Positions 1 to 7,924 of a stretch of 64,000 nucleotides of DNA are shown here, in pieces. This stretch comes from Stenotrophomonas sp. ESTM1D_MKCIP4_1 (GTDB lineage: Bacteria > Pseudomonadota > Gammaproteobacteria > Xanthomonadales > Xanthomonadaceae), in assembly GCF_003086895.1 (NCBI RefSeq), contig NZ_CP026004.1:4411881-4475880 (forward strand). The letters are read 5' to 3'. Made by a program: the position numbers and the translations under genes. Below the pieces are notes generated by a model, which worked only from the letters and a program-made list of their open reading frames with translations, searched no databases and was not told where the DNA came from. Every line of letters begins with the position of its first letter. The stretch's first letter is position 1.

Positions 1-1
1 C

Positions 2-139
2 TATCCGGAGCCCGGCCGCAGCCAGCGGCTGCAGCACCTGCGCGACGGGCGCCTGGCCGTGTTTCCCGGCAACCACCACCTGCACATGGAACATCCGGCG
101 CAGATCGCCGAAGTGATCAACCGCTTCCTCGCCGGCTGA
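2..139 (+). CDS. C-terminal fragment of an alpha/beta hydrolase-type protein (partial)
   Basis: The open frame enters from the left edge and gives the last 45 residues before a TGA. It ends with the pattern FPGNHHLHMEHP followed by an amphipathic helix (IAEVINRFLAG). This is typical of the end of alpha/beta-hydrolase fold proteins, where the catalytic His sits shortly before a last helix. The His-rich stretch probably carries the catalytic histidine, but the nucleophile and acid lie outside the window, so the substrate cannot be inferred. The family call rests on this short tail alone. Confidence 0.5.
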   Translation, partial: YPEPGRSQRLQHLRDGRLAVFPGNHHLHMEHPAQIAEVINRFLAG

Positions 140-159
140 GCAGCGCCTGCGCCGCACGC

Positions 160-186
160 TTCACTCTGCGCGCGCACGGCCGATAG
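160..186 (+). promoter_or_regulatory. possible sigma-28 (FliA) promoter for the chemoreceptor
   Basis: GCCGATAG matches the FliA -10 consensus GCCGATAA at 7 of 8 positions. Eleven bases upstream lies TTCACTCT, which matches only 4 of 8 positions of the -35 consensus TAAAGTTT. Chemoreceptor genes are often FliA-dependent. The weak -35 element and the roughly 230-nt untranslated leader it would imply make this tentative. Confidence 0.3.
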
Positions 187-419
187 AACAGTTGCGGGCC
201 CCTGCGCCCGTGGTACGCGGGTCCGGTCGGGCCTGCGGCTGTTCGTGCTCTGCAAGGAAGCCCACATGCCTGTCTGCCTGCACCGCCGCCCACAGGACGT
301 GGCCCCGGTGTCTGCCATCCGCGTCATCTCCCCCTGCACATTCCTGGCCCTGCCACTGACACGCCGTCGCGCGTGGCGGTACGCCGGGCCTGTGCCGTCC
401 GCTTTTCCAGGAGTCATCG

Positions 420-2522
420 ATGTCCGTCGCATCCCCTCGTCCCCCCGATCAGGGCCGCCGCCCCTATCTGCAGCAGCTCGCACGACGCGGTGACCGCCGC
501 CTGCTGGTCGGCAGCGTTGCCATGGCGCTGCTCGGGCTGGGCCTTGTATTGAATGGCCAGCGCGATCTGGTCGCCCTGCTGGCAGTGACTGCGGTGCTGC
601 CCGCCGCGTGGCTGGCTGGCCCGCAGGCAGGTAGCCGCCTGGCCCGCAATGGCCTGGCGGTGATCATCGCCACCCAGCTTGGCCTGCTCTGCCACCTCGG
701 GGGTGTCAGCCCCGCGTTGCCGATCGCCCTGCTGCTTGCGGTTCTGCTGGGCCATCGCGACCGCCTGCCACTGTGGCTGGCGGGTACGGTCGGGGTGATC
801 GCCCTGCTGCTGCCGCTCCTGCAGGGCGCCGCGATACTGCCTGGCCTGCTGCACGCCGCTGCGTTGGGTGGTCTGGCCCTCGTGCTCGGCCAGACTGCGG
901 CGCGCCTGCGCCAGCAGGGCGAGGCGCTGGGCCATGGCCCGCAGCGACTGGCCGCACTGGCGCGGGATATTGCCACCGGAGCCGACCTGACCGCACACAG
1001 CAACGCGCAGGATTACGCCGCCGGTTCCCTGGCCCATGCACTGGCCGACACGGCCCGCCACGTGCAGGCACAGCGTGGCCGGCAGGCACAGGCACATGCC
1101 GAGAACGCGCAGATCCGTCAGGCGCTGGATGTCTCGCGCACGGCCATGATGATCGCCGACAACGAGCACGTGATCCGTTACGTAAACCGATCGGTCGTCG
1201 CCCTGCTGCGCAACCAGCAAGCCACGCTGCGCCAGGCCTTCCCGGATTTCGATGCCGAACGGCTGGTGGGCACCAGCATCCATCGTTTCCACGCCAATCC
1301 GGACCGCATCCGCACCCTCCTCAACGGCCTGCAGGTCACCCACAACGGCAAGATCCAGATCGGCGCGGTGCACTTTGCCCAGGTGGTCACCCCGGTGTTC
1401 GATGCACAGGGCAACCGGCTCGGCTTTGCCGTGGAGTGGCACGACCGCACGCATGAACTGACACTGGAGAACGCCGTCGCCGGCATCGTCGCGGCGGCAG
1501 CGGCGGGCGATCTCGAGCAGCGGCTCCAGGCCAGCGAGGGTGCAAGCTTCCTGCACGGCCTCACGGCGGGCATCAACCAGCTGATGGCAACCGTCGGCGG
1601 TACCGTCGAAGAGGTACGACAGATGCTGGCCGCACTGGCCCGCGGTGAGCTCGACCAGCGCATGCAGGGTCAGTACCAGGGCGCGTTCGCCGCGATCCAG
1701 CGCGATGCCAACGCCACCGCCACCCAGCTGGCCCGCATGGTCGGTCGCATCCAGCACAGTGCCGGCGCGATCCGCAGCGCCGCCCGCGAGATCGCCACCG
1801 GCAACGACGCACTGTCCGAGCGCAGCGAGCGCCAGGCCGCGCACCTGCAGGAGACGGCCGCCTCGATGGAGGAGCTGACGTCCACCGTGCGCCTGAACGC
1901 CCACCATGCGCGCCAAGCCAGCGATCTGGCCGCCACCACGCAGGATGCCGCCCATGAGGGCAACCAGGCGATGCAACGGGTGGTCCACACCATGCAGGCG
2001 ATCGAAGCGGCGTCGCGTCGCATCGGCGACATCAGCGGCGTGATCGACGGCATTGCCTTCCAGACCAACATCCTGGCCCTGAACGCCGCCGTTGAAGCCG
2101 CCCGCGCGGGCGAACAGGGGCGCGGCTTTGCGGTGGTGGCCAGTGAGGTGCGCGTACTCGCCCAGCGCTCAGCGGCAGCCGCGCAGGAGATCAAGACGCT
2201 GATCGACACCGCTGGCCGCGAAGTCGGCGAGGGTGCACAACAGGTGGCCGATGCTGGCCAGCGCATGGAGGGTATTGTCGGTGGCGTGCAGCGCGTCAGC
2301 GCCCTGATGCACGAGATCTCCACCGCCTCGCAGGCGCAATCCAGTGGCATCGAGCAGATCAACCAGACCGTGGTGCAGATGGACCAGGCCACGCAGCAGA
2401 ACGCGGCGCTGGTGGAGGAAGCCACCGCCGCCGCACGTGAACTGCAGGCGCAGGCAGGGACGTTGAGTGAAGCGGTAGCGGTGTTCCGCCAACAGGAAGC
2501 GCAGGACGTAGCGCTGGCTTGA
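420..2522 (+). CDS. methyl-accepting chemotaxis protein with membrane-embedded N terminus and PAS domain
   Basis: A 700-residue chemoreceptor that would control CheA kinase at the receptor array. Residues 28-158 form about six hydrophobic segments with only short loops, so there is no periplasmic ligand domain. A PAS-like domain follows at about 233-345, then HAMP-like linkers (about 350-445), then the long cytoplasmic coiled coil. The kinase-contact tip is clear at about 541-595, with [20 protein letters not shown] and [12 protein letters not shown]. There is no C-terminal NWETF-type pentapeptide for CheR tethering. The architecture suggests sensing of an intracellular or membrane signal such as redox or energy state through PAS; this is inference. 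The next feature downstream is a repeat cluster, and the gene appears monocistronic. Confidence 0.9.
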   Translation: MSVASPRPPDQGRRPYLQQLARRGDRRLLVGSVAMALLGLGLVLNGQRDLVALLAVTAVLPAAWLAGPQAGSRLARNGLAVIIATQLGLLCHLGGVSPALPIALLLAVLLGHRDRLPLWLAGTVGVIALLLPLLQGAAILPGLLHAAALGGLALVLGQTAARLRQQGEALGHGPQRLAALARDIATGADLTAHSNAQDYAAGSLAHALADTARHVQAQRGRQAQAHAENAQIRQALDVSRTAMMIADNEHVIRYVNRSVVALLRNQQATLRQAFPDFDAERLVGTSIHRFHANPDRIRTLLNGLQVTHNGKIQIGAVHFAQVVTPVFDAQGNRLGFAVEWHDRTHELTLENAVAGIVAAAAAGDLEQRLQASEGASFLHGLTAGINQLMATVGGTVEEVRQMLAALARGELDQRMQGQYQGAFAAIQRDANATATQLARMVGRIQHSAGAIRSAAREIATGNDALSERSERQAAHLQETAASMEELTSTVRLNAHHARQASDLAATTQDAAHEGNQAMQRVVHTMQAIEAASRRIGDISGVIDGIAFQTNILALNAAVEAARAGEQGRGFAVVASEVRVLAQRSAAAAQEIKTLIDTAGREVGEGAQQVADAGQRMEGIVGGVQRVSALMHEISTASQAQSSGIEQINQTVVQMDQATQQNAALVEEATAAARELQAQAGTLSEAVAVFRQQEAQDVALA

Positions 2523-2542
2523 GGAAGCGCGGTTGCATTGGG

Positions 2543-2698
2543 CAGGTGCCAACCGTGGTGTTGGCACCTGTCTCTGCGTAGGCGGCCCATCCACGCATGG
2601 CGTGGATCTACCGGATGGCGCTGCGTCGGGGACGCATCCACGCATGGCGTGGATGTACCGGGTTCGTCGTTGGTAGCTGCCAACCTTGGTTGGCACCG
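2543..2698. repeat. cluster of SMAG-type palindromes after the chemoreceptor gene
   Basis: Four palindromes lie between the chemoreceptor stop and the 5S terminator. 2543-2570 has an 11-bp perfect stem (CAGGTGCCAAC with GTTGGCACCTG). 2588-2612 and 2634-2659 are minus-strand SMAG elements, GTAGATCCACGCCATGCG or a close variant. 2672-2698 is a plus-strand copy, GTAGCTGCCAACC with GGTTGGCA. SMAG elements are the known GTAG-headed REP-like palindromes of S. maltophilia. The first stem could also act as a Rho-independent stop, but it has no T tract. Confidence 0.8.
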
Positions 2699-2743
2699 CG
2701 CAATGCGCGGCAGCGCGCCCGGCGTGTCTATCCTCGCGCAAAG

Positions 2744-2776
2744 AAAAAACCCCGCTGCGTGAGCAGCGGGGTTTTT
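2744..2776 (-). terminator. intrinsic terminator of the 5S rRNA unit
   Basis: An 11-bp GC-rich stem (AACCCCGCTGC with its complement) and a 4-nt loop are flanked by A and T runs on the two sides, so it can work in both directions. It lies about ten bases beyond the 3' end of the 5S gene, where an rRNA operon terminator is expected. Confidence 0.9.
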
Positions 2777-2785
2777 GGGTATAAA

Positions 2786-2901
2786 CCCTGGCGATGACCT
2801 ACTCTCGCATGGCTTGAGCCACACTACCATCGGCGCAGCTGCGTTTCACTTCCGAGTTCGGGATGGGATCGGGTGGTTCCACAGCGCTAATTTCACCAGG
2901 G
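2786..2901 (-). rRNA. rrf: 5S ribosomal RNA (orphan)
   Basis: Read on the minus strand, the sequence begins CCCTGGTG and ends CGCCAGGG, which pair to form helix I. In between are the hallmark 5S blocks CGATCCCATCCCGAACTCGG, AAGTGAAACGC and GGTAGTGTGGC. The length of about 116 nt is normal. What is unusual is the setting: upstream on the transcribed strand there is only about 190 nt of leader before tandem promoters, and no 23S or 16S gene is present. Confidence 0.95.
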
Positions 2902-3097
2902 AGGCTTTATTGATGCTGGCAACGTATCGCTTGCTTTAAAACAATTAATAGTTGCTTGATCAAACGTCTGCAAGATGGACAATCATCCTTCCTGCAGGCG
3001 CCTTCACAAGATACCTGCGCATACTTTCAAAGATCCGGGGAAGTGGCCTCAGCGCCGCTCCCGTGTGCTGCGAAGTTTCCTTCGTAGCGAGCCGCCC
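2902..3097 (-). other. rRNA-operon-like leader joined directly to 5S
   Basis: This is the transcribed spacer between the innermost promoter and the 5S gene. Read on the minus strand it holds a boxA-like antitermination motif, GATCTTTGAAAGT (complement at 3023-3035). An AT-rich stretch with TTTGATCAAGCAAC and TTAATTGTTTTAAAGC, of the kind found in rRNA spacers, precedes the 5S gene. I recognise no 16S or 23S sequence here. It could be an operon that lost its large rRNA genes, or an assembly that collapsed them. Confidence 0.55.
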
Positions 3098-3125
3098 ATT
3101 ATAGCCGGCTTTTCCGCTTCGTCAA
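3098..3125 (-). promoter_or_regulatory. tandem rRNA-type promoter P1 (closest to 5S)
   Basis: On the minus strand, TTGACG (3125-3120), a 16-bp spacer and TATAAT (3103-3098). A GC-rich discriminator, GGGCGGC, follows, the type linked to stringent control of stable RNA. The -35 differs from consensus at one base and the -10 is perfect. Confidence 0.85.
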
Positions 3126-3218
3126 CACCTTTTTCAAGGCCGTCTCACCGGGGTGGACGTTGTTGCCGATGCCGCTTCGTCGTTGGACCCGAGGGCCTTT
3201 CGTCGTTGCGAGCCGCCT

Positions 3219-3246
3219 ATTATGCCGGACTTTCTGAGTCCGTCAA
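3219..3246 (-). promoter_or_regulatory. tandem rRNA-type promoter P2
   Basis: On the minus strand, TTGACG (3246-3241), a 16-bp spacer and CATAAT (3224-3219), followed by the discriminator AGGCGGC. The architecture is the same as P1, 121 bp further upstream, which suggests origin by tandem duplication. Confidence 0.85.
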
Positions 3247-3336
3247 CACCTTCGTTCGATCATCTCGTTCGCCGGTGTGGCGTCGCTGTTGGCGGGTCAC
3301 TTCCGAGGAAGTTGCCACGCCGCAGCAAGGGAGCGA

Positions 3337-3364
3337 ATTCTAGAGATCCTGCAGAATTCGTCAA
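3337..3364 (-). promoter_or_regulatory. tandem rRNA-type promoter P3 (outermost)
   Basis: On the minus strand, TTGACG (3364-3359), a 16-bp spacer and TAGAAT (3342-3337). It lies 118 bp upstream of P2. A run of A residues just upstream of the -35 (complement at 3367-3374) would suit an UP element. The same -35/-10 pair recurs upstream of rpmH at the other end of the window. Confidence 0.8.
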
Positions 3365-3506
3365 CACTTTTTTTCAGGAAGATGACAACGACGTCGCCTG
3401 CGCCATGCATGACACGCGTGCCGGCATCACTGCGGCATTGCCCGCGCGTTGCGCGGTCAATGCCGCAGGCGCTATCTATGTAGGGATGAACAGAGATGAG
3501 AGAGTG

Positions 3507-4694
3507 ATGGGTGCGCAGGTTCAACGCGCGTGGTGGCGCGATCTTTCTGTACCGGCCATCGTCGCCGGCTTCATTACCGTACTGGTGGGCTTCGCCAGTT
3601 CTGCGGTGATCGTGTTCCAGGCTGCACAGGCCGTTGGCGCTGACCAGGCGCAGATCGCTTCGTGGATGTGGGCGCTCGGACTGGGCATGGGGGTGACCTG
3701 TATCGGCCTGTCGCTGCGCTACCGCGTGCCTGTGGTCACCGCATGGTCGACGCCCGGTGCGGCAATGCTGGTGGTCGGTGCCGGTGGCGCCTCCCTGTCT
3801 GAAGCCACCGGTGCGTTCCTGCTCGCTGCGGTGCTGGGCATGCTGGCCGGCTTCTCGGGCATCTTCGCCCGTCTGATGCAGCGGGTGCCGATGGCACTGG
3901 CAGCGGGCATGCTGGCCGGCGTGCTGCTGCGCTTCGGCCTGGATGTGTTCGTAGCGATGAACACCCAGATGCTGCTCGCCCTGGCCATGTTCGCCACCTG
4001 GCTGGCCGGCCGCCGCCTGTTCCCGCGCTATGCGGTGATCGCAACCCTGCTGGTCGGCATCATCATCGCGGCCAGCCGTGGCCTGCTGCACGCCCAGGAC
4101 CTGCACCTGCAGTTGGCTGCCCCGCATTGGGTCACGCCTTCGCTGTCCTGGCAGGCCGTGGCCGGCATCGCCCTGCCGCTGTTCGTGGTCACCATGGCAT
4201 CGCAGAACATCCCCGGAGTGGCTGTCATGCGCGCGTCCGGCTACAGCGCTCCCATTTCGCCGGTGATCGGCTGGATCGGCGTGGTCAATACGCTGCTGGC
4301 GCCCTTCGGCGCCTATGCGTTGAACCTGGCGGCGATCACCGCGGCGATCTGCATGGGCCGCGATGCCCATGAGGATCCCGCACGCCGCTATACCGCCGCC
4401 ATGGCCGCCGGTGCGTTCTACATCCTGATCGGCCTGTTCGGGGCGACGGTGGCGGCATTGTTCGCAGCCTTCCCCAAGGAACTGGTCGCCTGCGTGGCCG
4501 GCATCGCCCTGTTCGGCACAATCGGCAACAGCCTCGCCAGCGCCCTGGCCGTGGAGCGCGACCGCGAAGCCGCGCTGGTCACCTTCCTGGTGACCGCTTC
4601 CGGGGTGTCGCTGGCCGGCATCGGCTCGGCATTCTGGGGCCTGGTGGCCGGCACGCTGTGCCTGCTGGTCCTGCGGCCGCGTGCATCGGGCTGA
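3507..4694 (+). CDS. BenE-family benzoate/proton symporter-like membrane protein
   Basis: A 395-residue integral membrane protein with about twelve hydrophobic segments beginning WWRDLSVPAIVAGFITVLVG, the characteristic start of BenE transporters. Length fits the family (about 390-400). BenE proteins import benzoate with protons across the inner membrane, but no benzoate degradation genes are nearby, so the substrate here is uncertain. The ATG at 3507 has a purine-rich stretch upstream; an ATG at 3486 would add seven residues. The frame stays open further left, but that part overlaps the rRNA promoters and is not coding. It diverges from the 5S unit. Confidence 0.85.
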   Translation: MGAQVQRAWWRDLSVPAIVAGFITVLVGFASSAVIVFQAAQAVGADQAQIASWMWALGLGMGVTCIGLSLRYRVPVVTAWSTPGAAMLVVGAGGASLSEATGAFLLAAVLGMLAGFSGIFARLMQRVPMALAAGMLAGVLLRFGLDVFVAMNTQMLLALAMFATWLAGRRLFPRYAVIATLLVGIIIAASRGLLHAQDLHLQLAAPHWVTPSLSWQAVAGIALPLFVVTMASQNIPGVAVMRASGYSAPISPVIGWIGVVNTLLAPFGAYALNLAAITAAICMGRDAHEDPARRYTAAMAAGAFYILIGLFGATVAALFAAFPKELVACVAGIALFGTIGNSLASALAVERDREAALVTFLVTASGVSLAGIGSAFWGLVAGTLCLLVLRPRASG

Positions 4695-4700
4695 GACGAC

Positions 4701-5438
4701 TCAGGCCGCCATGAGTAGACCCAGTACGCTCATGGCCAAGGCTATACCGAGGGCGGCGAGCGCGGAACCCACGCTGGTGCCGCCGCGTTCCGCCAGCACG
4801 CGCAGCCGCCGTGGTTCGTCGTAACCGCGCAGGCGGCGCACCTCGGCGATGTTGCGCTGGCAGTGGGACAGGTACCAGGCGTTGCCGCAGGCACCGGCCG
4901 TGATGGAGAGCCCCACGGAGACGAACAACGTGACCACCTCGGGCAGGCCCGCCACCTTCTCGAGCACCGTCAGCGCGATCATCACGCCATACCAGACGGC
5001 AGCAATACCGTACATCCTGCGGTACATGAGCCAGACGACACCGAAGAGGAAACCCGGCCAGTGCCACGTGCTGGCGGCGTTGGCACCACCGAAGTCCAAG
5101 CGCCAGCGCTTGCGATAGGTGGAGAAACGCTTGCCGACAAAGGCGGCATAGGGCGCCATCTCACCTGGCAGGCGATCAGCCGCGCTTGCTGCTGGGTGTG
5201 GACCCGCGCTCGCTCCGGGTGCGCGGTAGGGATCGTGCGGCGCTGTATCGAAACCTGCGGTCGTCGGGGGCGCGCCCACGCCAACAGTGTCCAGCGGCTG
5301 CCAGCCTGGCATGCCCTCGCACCACACCAGCGTCTGGGCGGTGACCCTGCCCTGCGCCTGCAGATGGTGCAGCTCCGCCAGGCTGTAGGGCCCCTTGCTC
5401 CTTGCGCCATCGACGTAATGCCAGCGTGCCTTCTCCAT
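4701..5438 (-). CDS. GYF_2-domain membrane protein with DUF2628-like region
   Basis: A 245-residue protein. The N terminus (about 5-55, WHYVDGARSKGPYSLAEL and the WCEGMPGWQPL motif) is a GYF_2 domain, a bacterial relative of proline-rich-peptide binding GYF domains. A linker rich in Pro, Ala and Gly follows. The C-terminal half has three to four hydrophobic segments with aromatic-rich FLFGVVWLMYRRMYG, as in DUF2628 proteins. Function is unknown; the arrangement suggests a small inner-membrane protein with a cytoplasmic peptide-binding head. I chose the ATG at 5438 because AAGGA lies about 11 bases upstream; an ATG at 5450 overlaps that motif. It converges with the BenE gene. Confidence 0.75.
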   Translation of the reverse strand: MEKARWHYVDGARSKGPYSLAELHHLQAQGRVTAQTLVWCEGMPGWQPLDTVGVGAPPTTAGFDTAPHDPYRAPGASAGPHPAASAADRLPGEMAPYAAFVGKRFSTYRKRWRLDFGGANAASTWHWPGFLFGVVWLMYRRMYGIAAVWYGVMIALTVLEKVAGLPEVVTLFVSVGLSITAGACGNAWYLSHCQRNIAEVRRLRGYDEPRRLRVLAERGGTSVGSALAALGIALAMSVLGLLMAA

Positions 5439-5606
5439 GGAACCGTTCATCCTTGTGTGCGCAGTGACGCACCGCCGGGCCGGGCGGCGGGCCGGGAGAT
5501 GGTCACGGAGTCCTTCCAGACCGTCCAGGCCGTTTGCGTCATCGACGTCAGGATGACCGACTCTCACCCAGCGCATGCGGCCAGGACGTGCCCTCTGCAG
5601 CGGGGG

Positions 5607-5629
5607 GCCGGCCAGCGGCCGGCACTACC
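5607..5629 (-). repeat. SMAG element
   Basis: A minus-strand GTAGTGCCGGCC with stem GCCGGCC...GGCCGGC, the CCGG-rich SMAG subtype. It sits in the intergenic stretch 5439-5676, in which I see no gene. Confidence 0.85.
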
Positions 5630-5676
5630 CCGGTCTGTCTTGCAGGATGGGCTGCGGCGCCCTGGCTACACCCTTC

Positions 5677-7842
5677 CTACAGGGGTGATACCGACAGCGT
5701 CTGCACCAGCACATGGCGGCCACCCGGGGCCACGGTCACCACATCGGGGCCTGCGTTGGCCGCTTCCAGGCAGACGTAATCGCGCCAGCCTGCACCGACG
5801 TCGGCCATCTTCGCCGCGGCGTCGGCACCGGGGTTCCATGCCACCAGCGCGCGGCTGCCCTCGGTTCGCAGCTCGATGCGGCGCTTCAGCACCGGGTCGC
5901 GCAGCACGTAGCGGCCGCCGGCCGGGCTGTAGATGCGGTCGCTGCGCCCCGGATCGCGCGGGTCGTTCAACGACCACGGGCCCTGCTGGCGACGGGTCTG
6001 GGCGTAGTTCTCGTACTTGTCCTGGTAAGTCACGCCATCCAGGCCATCGACCTCGACCCGGGTGGCGTCACCCACGCGGAAGTAGTTGTGGAGAGCCTGG
6101 GTGAAGGTGGCCGGTGCCTGGCCGGTGTTCTCGGTGAGCAGCTGCTGGCGCAACTCGCGACCCACCCGCACGGTCATCGCCAAGCGCAGGCCGAGATCCT
6201 GCAGCGCCGGCGGTGCGAGGGTCAGCTCGATGCTGCCGTCGTCCAGCCGGCGCGCCTGCTGCAGTTCCCACGGCAGGGTGCGGACGAAGCCGTGCGCCGG
6301 CACGTCATTGCCCTGGCCCTGGCGGCCGAAGTACGGCCAGCACACCGGGCTGCCTCCACGGATCGGGGTCGGCAGTTCGGCCCGTTTGGGCGAAAGCCAC
6401 ATCACGTCGGGCTGGCCCTTGGGCACGAAGGACAGCAACTGGCCGCCGAACACGCTGATGGCGGCGGTGGCCTCGGGGGTTTCCACCAGCCAGGCATCGA
6501 GTCCCTGGAACTGGCCGCTGCTGACACCCTGGATCTGTTGCACGGTGGATCGACTCCGTATGGCCGGCGACTGCACGGCACTGTAGTTGGCGGGAAGGCT
6601 GAAACGGGTAGGCAACGCTGGCGTGCGCGGCTCGCTCTGCAGGGTGCGCAGGATGCGCTGGCCGGGGCGGCCATCGGCGTTGGGCCAGCCCAGGCGACGC
6701 TGTTCGGCCTGGATGGCGCGGCGGCTGGCGGTCCCGATCATGCCATCAGCACTACCGATGGCGTGACCACGCGCCAGCAGCACGGTCTGCAGCTGGCGGC
6801 GCTCGTCACGGCCAAGGCCCGGGTCATCGGTGGGCCAGGGCGTGGCCAGCCCGCTGCCACCGCGCAGCCGGTCGGCCAGGGTGGCAATGGCCAGCGCGTA
6901 GCTTTCGGCGGCGTTGTAGCTGTAGATCGCATCGTAGTTGCGGAACACCAGCAGTGCAGGCCCCTTGCTGCCGGCGGGCAGCAGCAGCGCTGCGCGGGCG
7001 TCGGCTGGCAGGCCCTGCGCTGCAAGGGCGCTGCCATCCAGACCGGTGACGCCCAGCGCGCGCCAGTCGGCCAGCGCACGACGCTGGGTGCGCCCGGCCA
7101 GGCTGGTCTTGAAGCCCTCGGGCACACGCACCTCCATGCCCCACGGTTCGCCGCTGCGCCAACCGGCGCGCTTGAGATAGTTGGCGGTGGAGGCCAGCGC
7201 ATCGGGAATGCTGCCGACCAGATCGCGGCGGCCATCACCGTCGCCGTCGACAGCGATGCGCGCATACGTGCTGGGCATGAACTGGGTATGGCCGAAGGCA
7301 CCGGCCCAGGAACCGGTGAGCCCCTGCGCCTGCAGGTCGCCCTGCTCGATCAGTCTGATGAGCGCCAGTAGTTCGCCACGGAAAAAGGGCTGGCGCCGGC
7401 CGACACAGGACAGCGTGGCCAGCGACTGCAGCAGCGGGCGCTTGCCGAACACACGCCCGTAGTCGCTCTCCACGCCCCATACGGCGACGATGGTGGCCGG
7501 ATCGACGCCATACTGCGCCGATACGCGCTGCAGCAGGTCGCGATGCTGCTGCAGCATCGCGCGTCCGTCATCCACGCGCGGGCGGTCGACCAGCGCGGCG
7601 AGGTAATCCCAGATGGGCGTGGTGAACTCCGGCTGTGCGTCCAGCAGTGGCAGCACGCTGGGGTCGGGCTGCAGGCCGGCCGTGATCGCAGTGAAGCGAT
7701 CCGCGGCCACACCCTGCCTGGCGGCCGTGGCCTGCAGCTGGGTCATGCAGCGGGCGAACACCGGATCAGCGGCGGGCATCGTGGGCGCGGCCGACGGCGC
7801 GGCCAGCGCGGCGGCCAGGCCGAGCGTGGTCATCAAGGGCAT
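5677..7842 (-). CDS. lytic murein transglycosylase (MltB-like) fused in frame to a hexose-6-phosphate mutarotase-like domain
   Basis: A 721-residue frame with an excellent ribosome site (GGAG six bases before ATG). Residues 1-20 are a short signal-like segment. About 27-335 is an MltB/SLT_2 lytic transglycosylase, with catalytic Glu about 124 in VWGVESDYGRVFG and the GAFGHTQFMPSTY motif. About 345-398 is a peptidoglycan-binding repeat. From about 440 to the end is an aldose-1-epimerase fold of the YeaD type, with GGSPVCWPYFG, PAHGFVRTLPW and LHNYFRVGD, so both expected catalytic histidines (about 516 and 584) are present. Joining a periplasmic murein enzyme to a normally cytosolic sugar-phosphate epimerase is odd. 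A GTG at 6543 (about residue 434), preceded by GGAG ten bases earlier, could start the second domain separately. Confidence 0.85.
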   Translation of the reverse strand: MPLMTTLGLAAALAAPSAAPTMPAADPVFARCMTQLQATAARQGVAADRFTAITAGLQPDPSVLPLLDAQPEFTTPIWDYLAALVDRPRVDDGRAMLQQHRDLLQRVSAQYGVDPATIVAVWGVESDYGRVFGKRPLLQSLATLSCVGRRQPFFRGELLALIRLIEQGDLQAQGLTGSWAGAFGHTQFMPSTYARIAVDGDGDGRRDLVGSIPDALASTANYLKRAGWRSGEPWGMEVRVPEGFKTSLAGRTQRRALADWRALGVTGLDGSALAAQGLPADARAALLLPAGSKGPALLVFRNYDAIYSYNAAESYALAIATLADRLRGGSGLATPWPTDDPGLGRDERRQLQTVLLARGHAIGSADGMIGTASRRAIQAEQRRLGWPNADGRPGQRILRTLQSEPRTPALPTRFSLPANYSAVQSPAIRSRSTVQQIQGVSSGQFQGLDAWLVETPEATAAISVFGGQLLSFVPKGQPDVMWLSPKRAELPTPIRGGSPVCWPYFGRQGQGNDVPAHGFVRTLPWELQQARRLDDGSIELTLAPPALQDLGLRLAMTVRVGRELRQQLLTENTGQAPATFTQALHNYFRVGDATRVEVDGLDGVTYQDKYENYAQTRRQQGPWSLNDPRDPGRSDRIYSPAGGRYVLRDPVLKRRIELRTEGSRALVAWNPGADAAAKMADVGAGWRDYVCLEAANAGPDVVTVAPGGRHVLVQTLSVSPL

Positions 7843-7901
7843 GGCGTCCTCCGTGTTGCCGGTGCTGGGGCCATGTTAGCGCGGGTGGACGGCCTGGCAG
7901 C

Positions 7902-7924
7902 CGCCAGGCACGGCCTGGCGCTAC
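7902..7924 (-). repeat. SMAG element overlapping the egtD stop
   Basis: A minus-strand GTAGCGCCAGGCCGTGCC with an 8-bp CGCCAGGC stem. The TAG of its GTAG head is the stop codon of egtD (7923-7921). Confidence 0.8.

Noticed and set aside
2902..3097. Possible remnants of 16S or 23S rRNA next to the 5S gene
   Set aside because: I looked for conserved 16S 3' and 23S 3' end blocks on the minus strand and saw none. Only leader- or spacer-like sequence is present.
3153..3506. Upstream extension of the BenE frame
   Set aside because: It covers rRNA promoters P2 and P3, and would add about 118 residues absent from BenE proteins.
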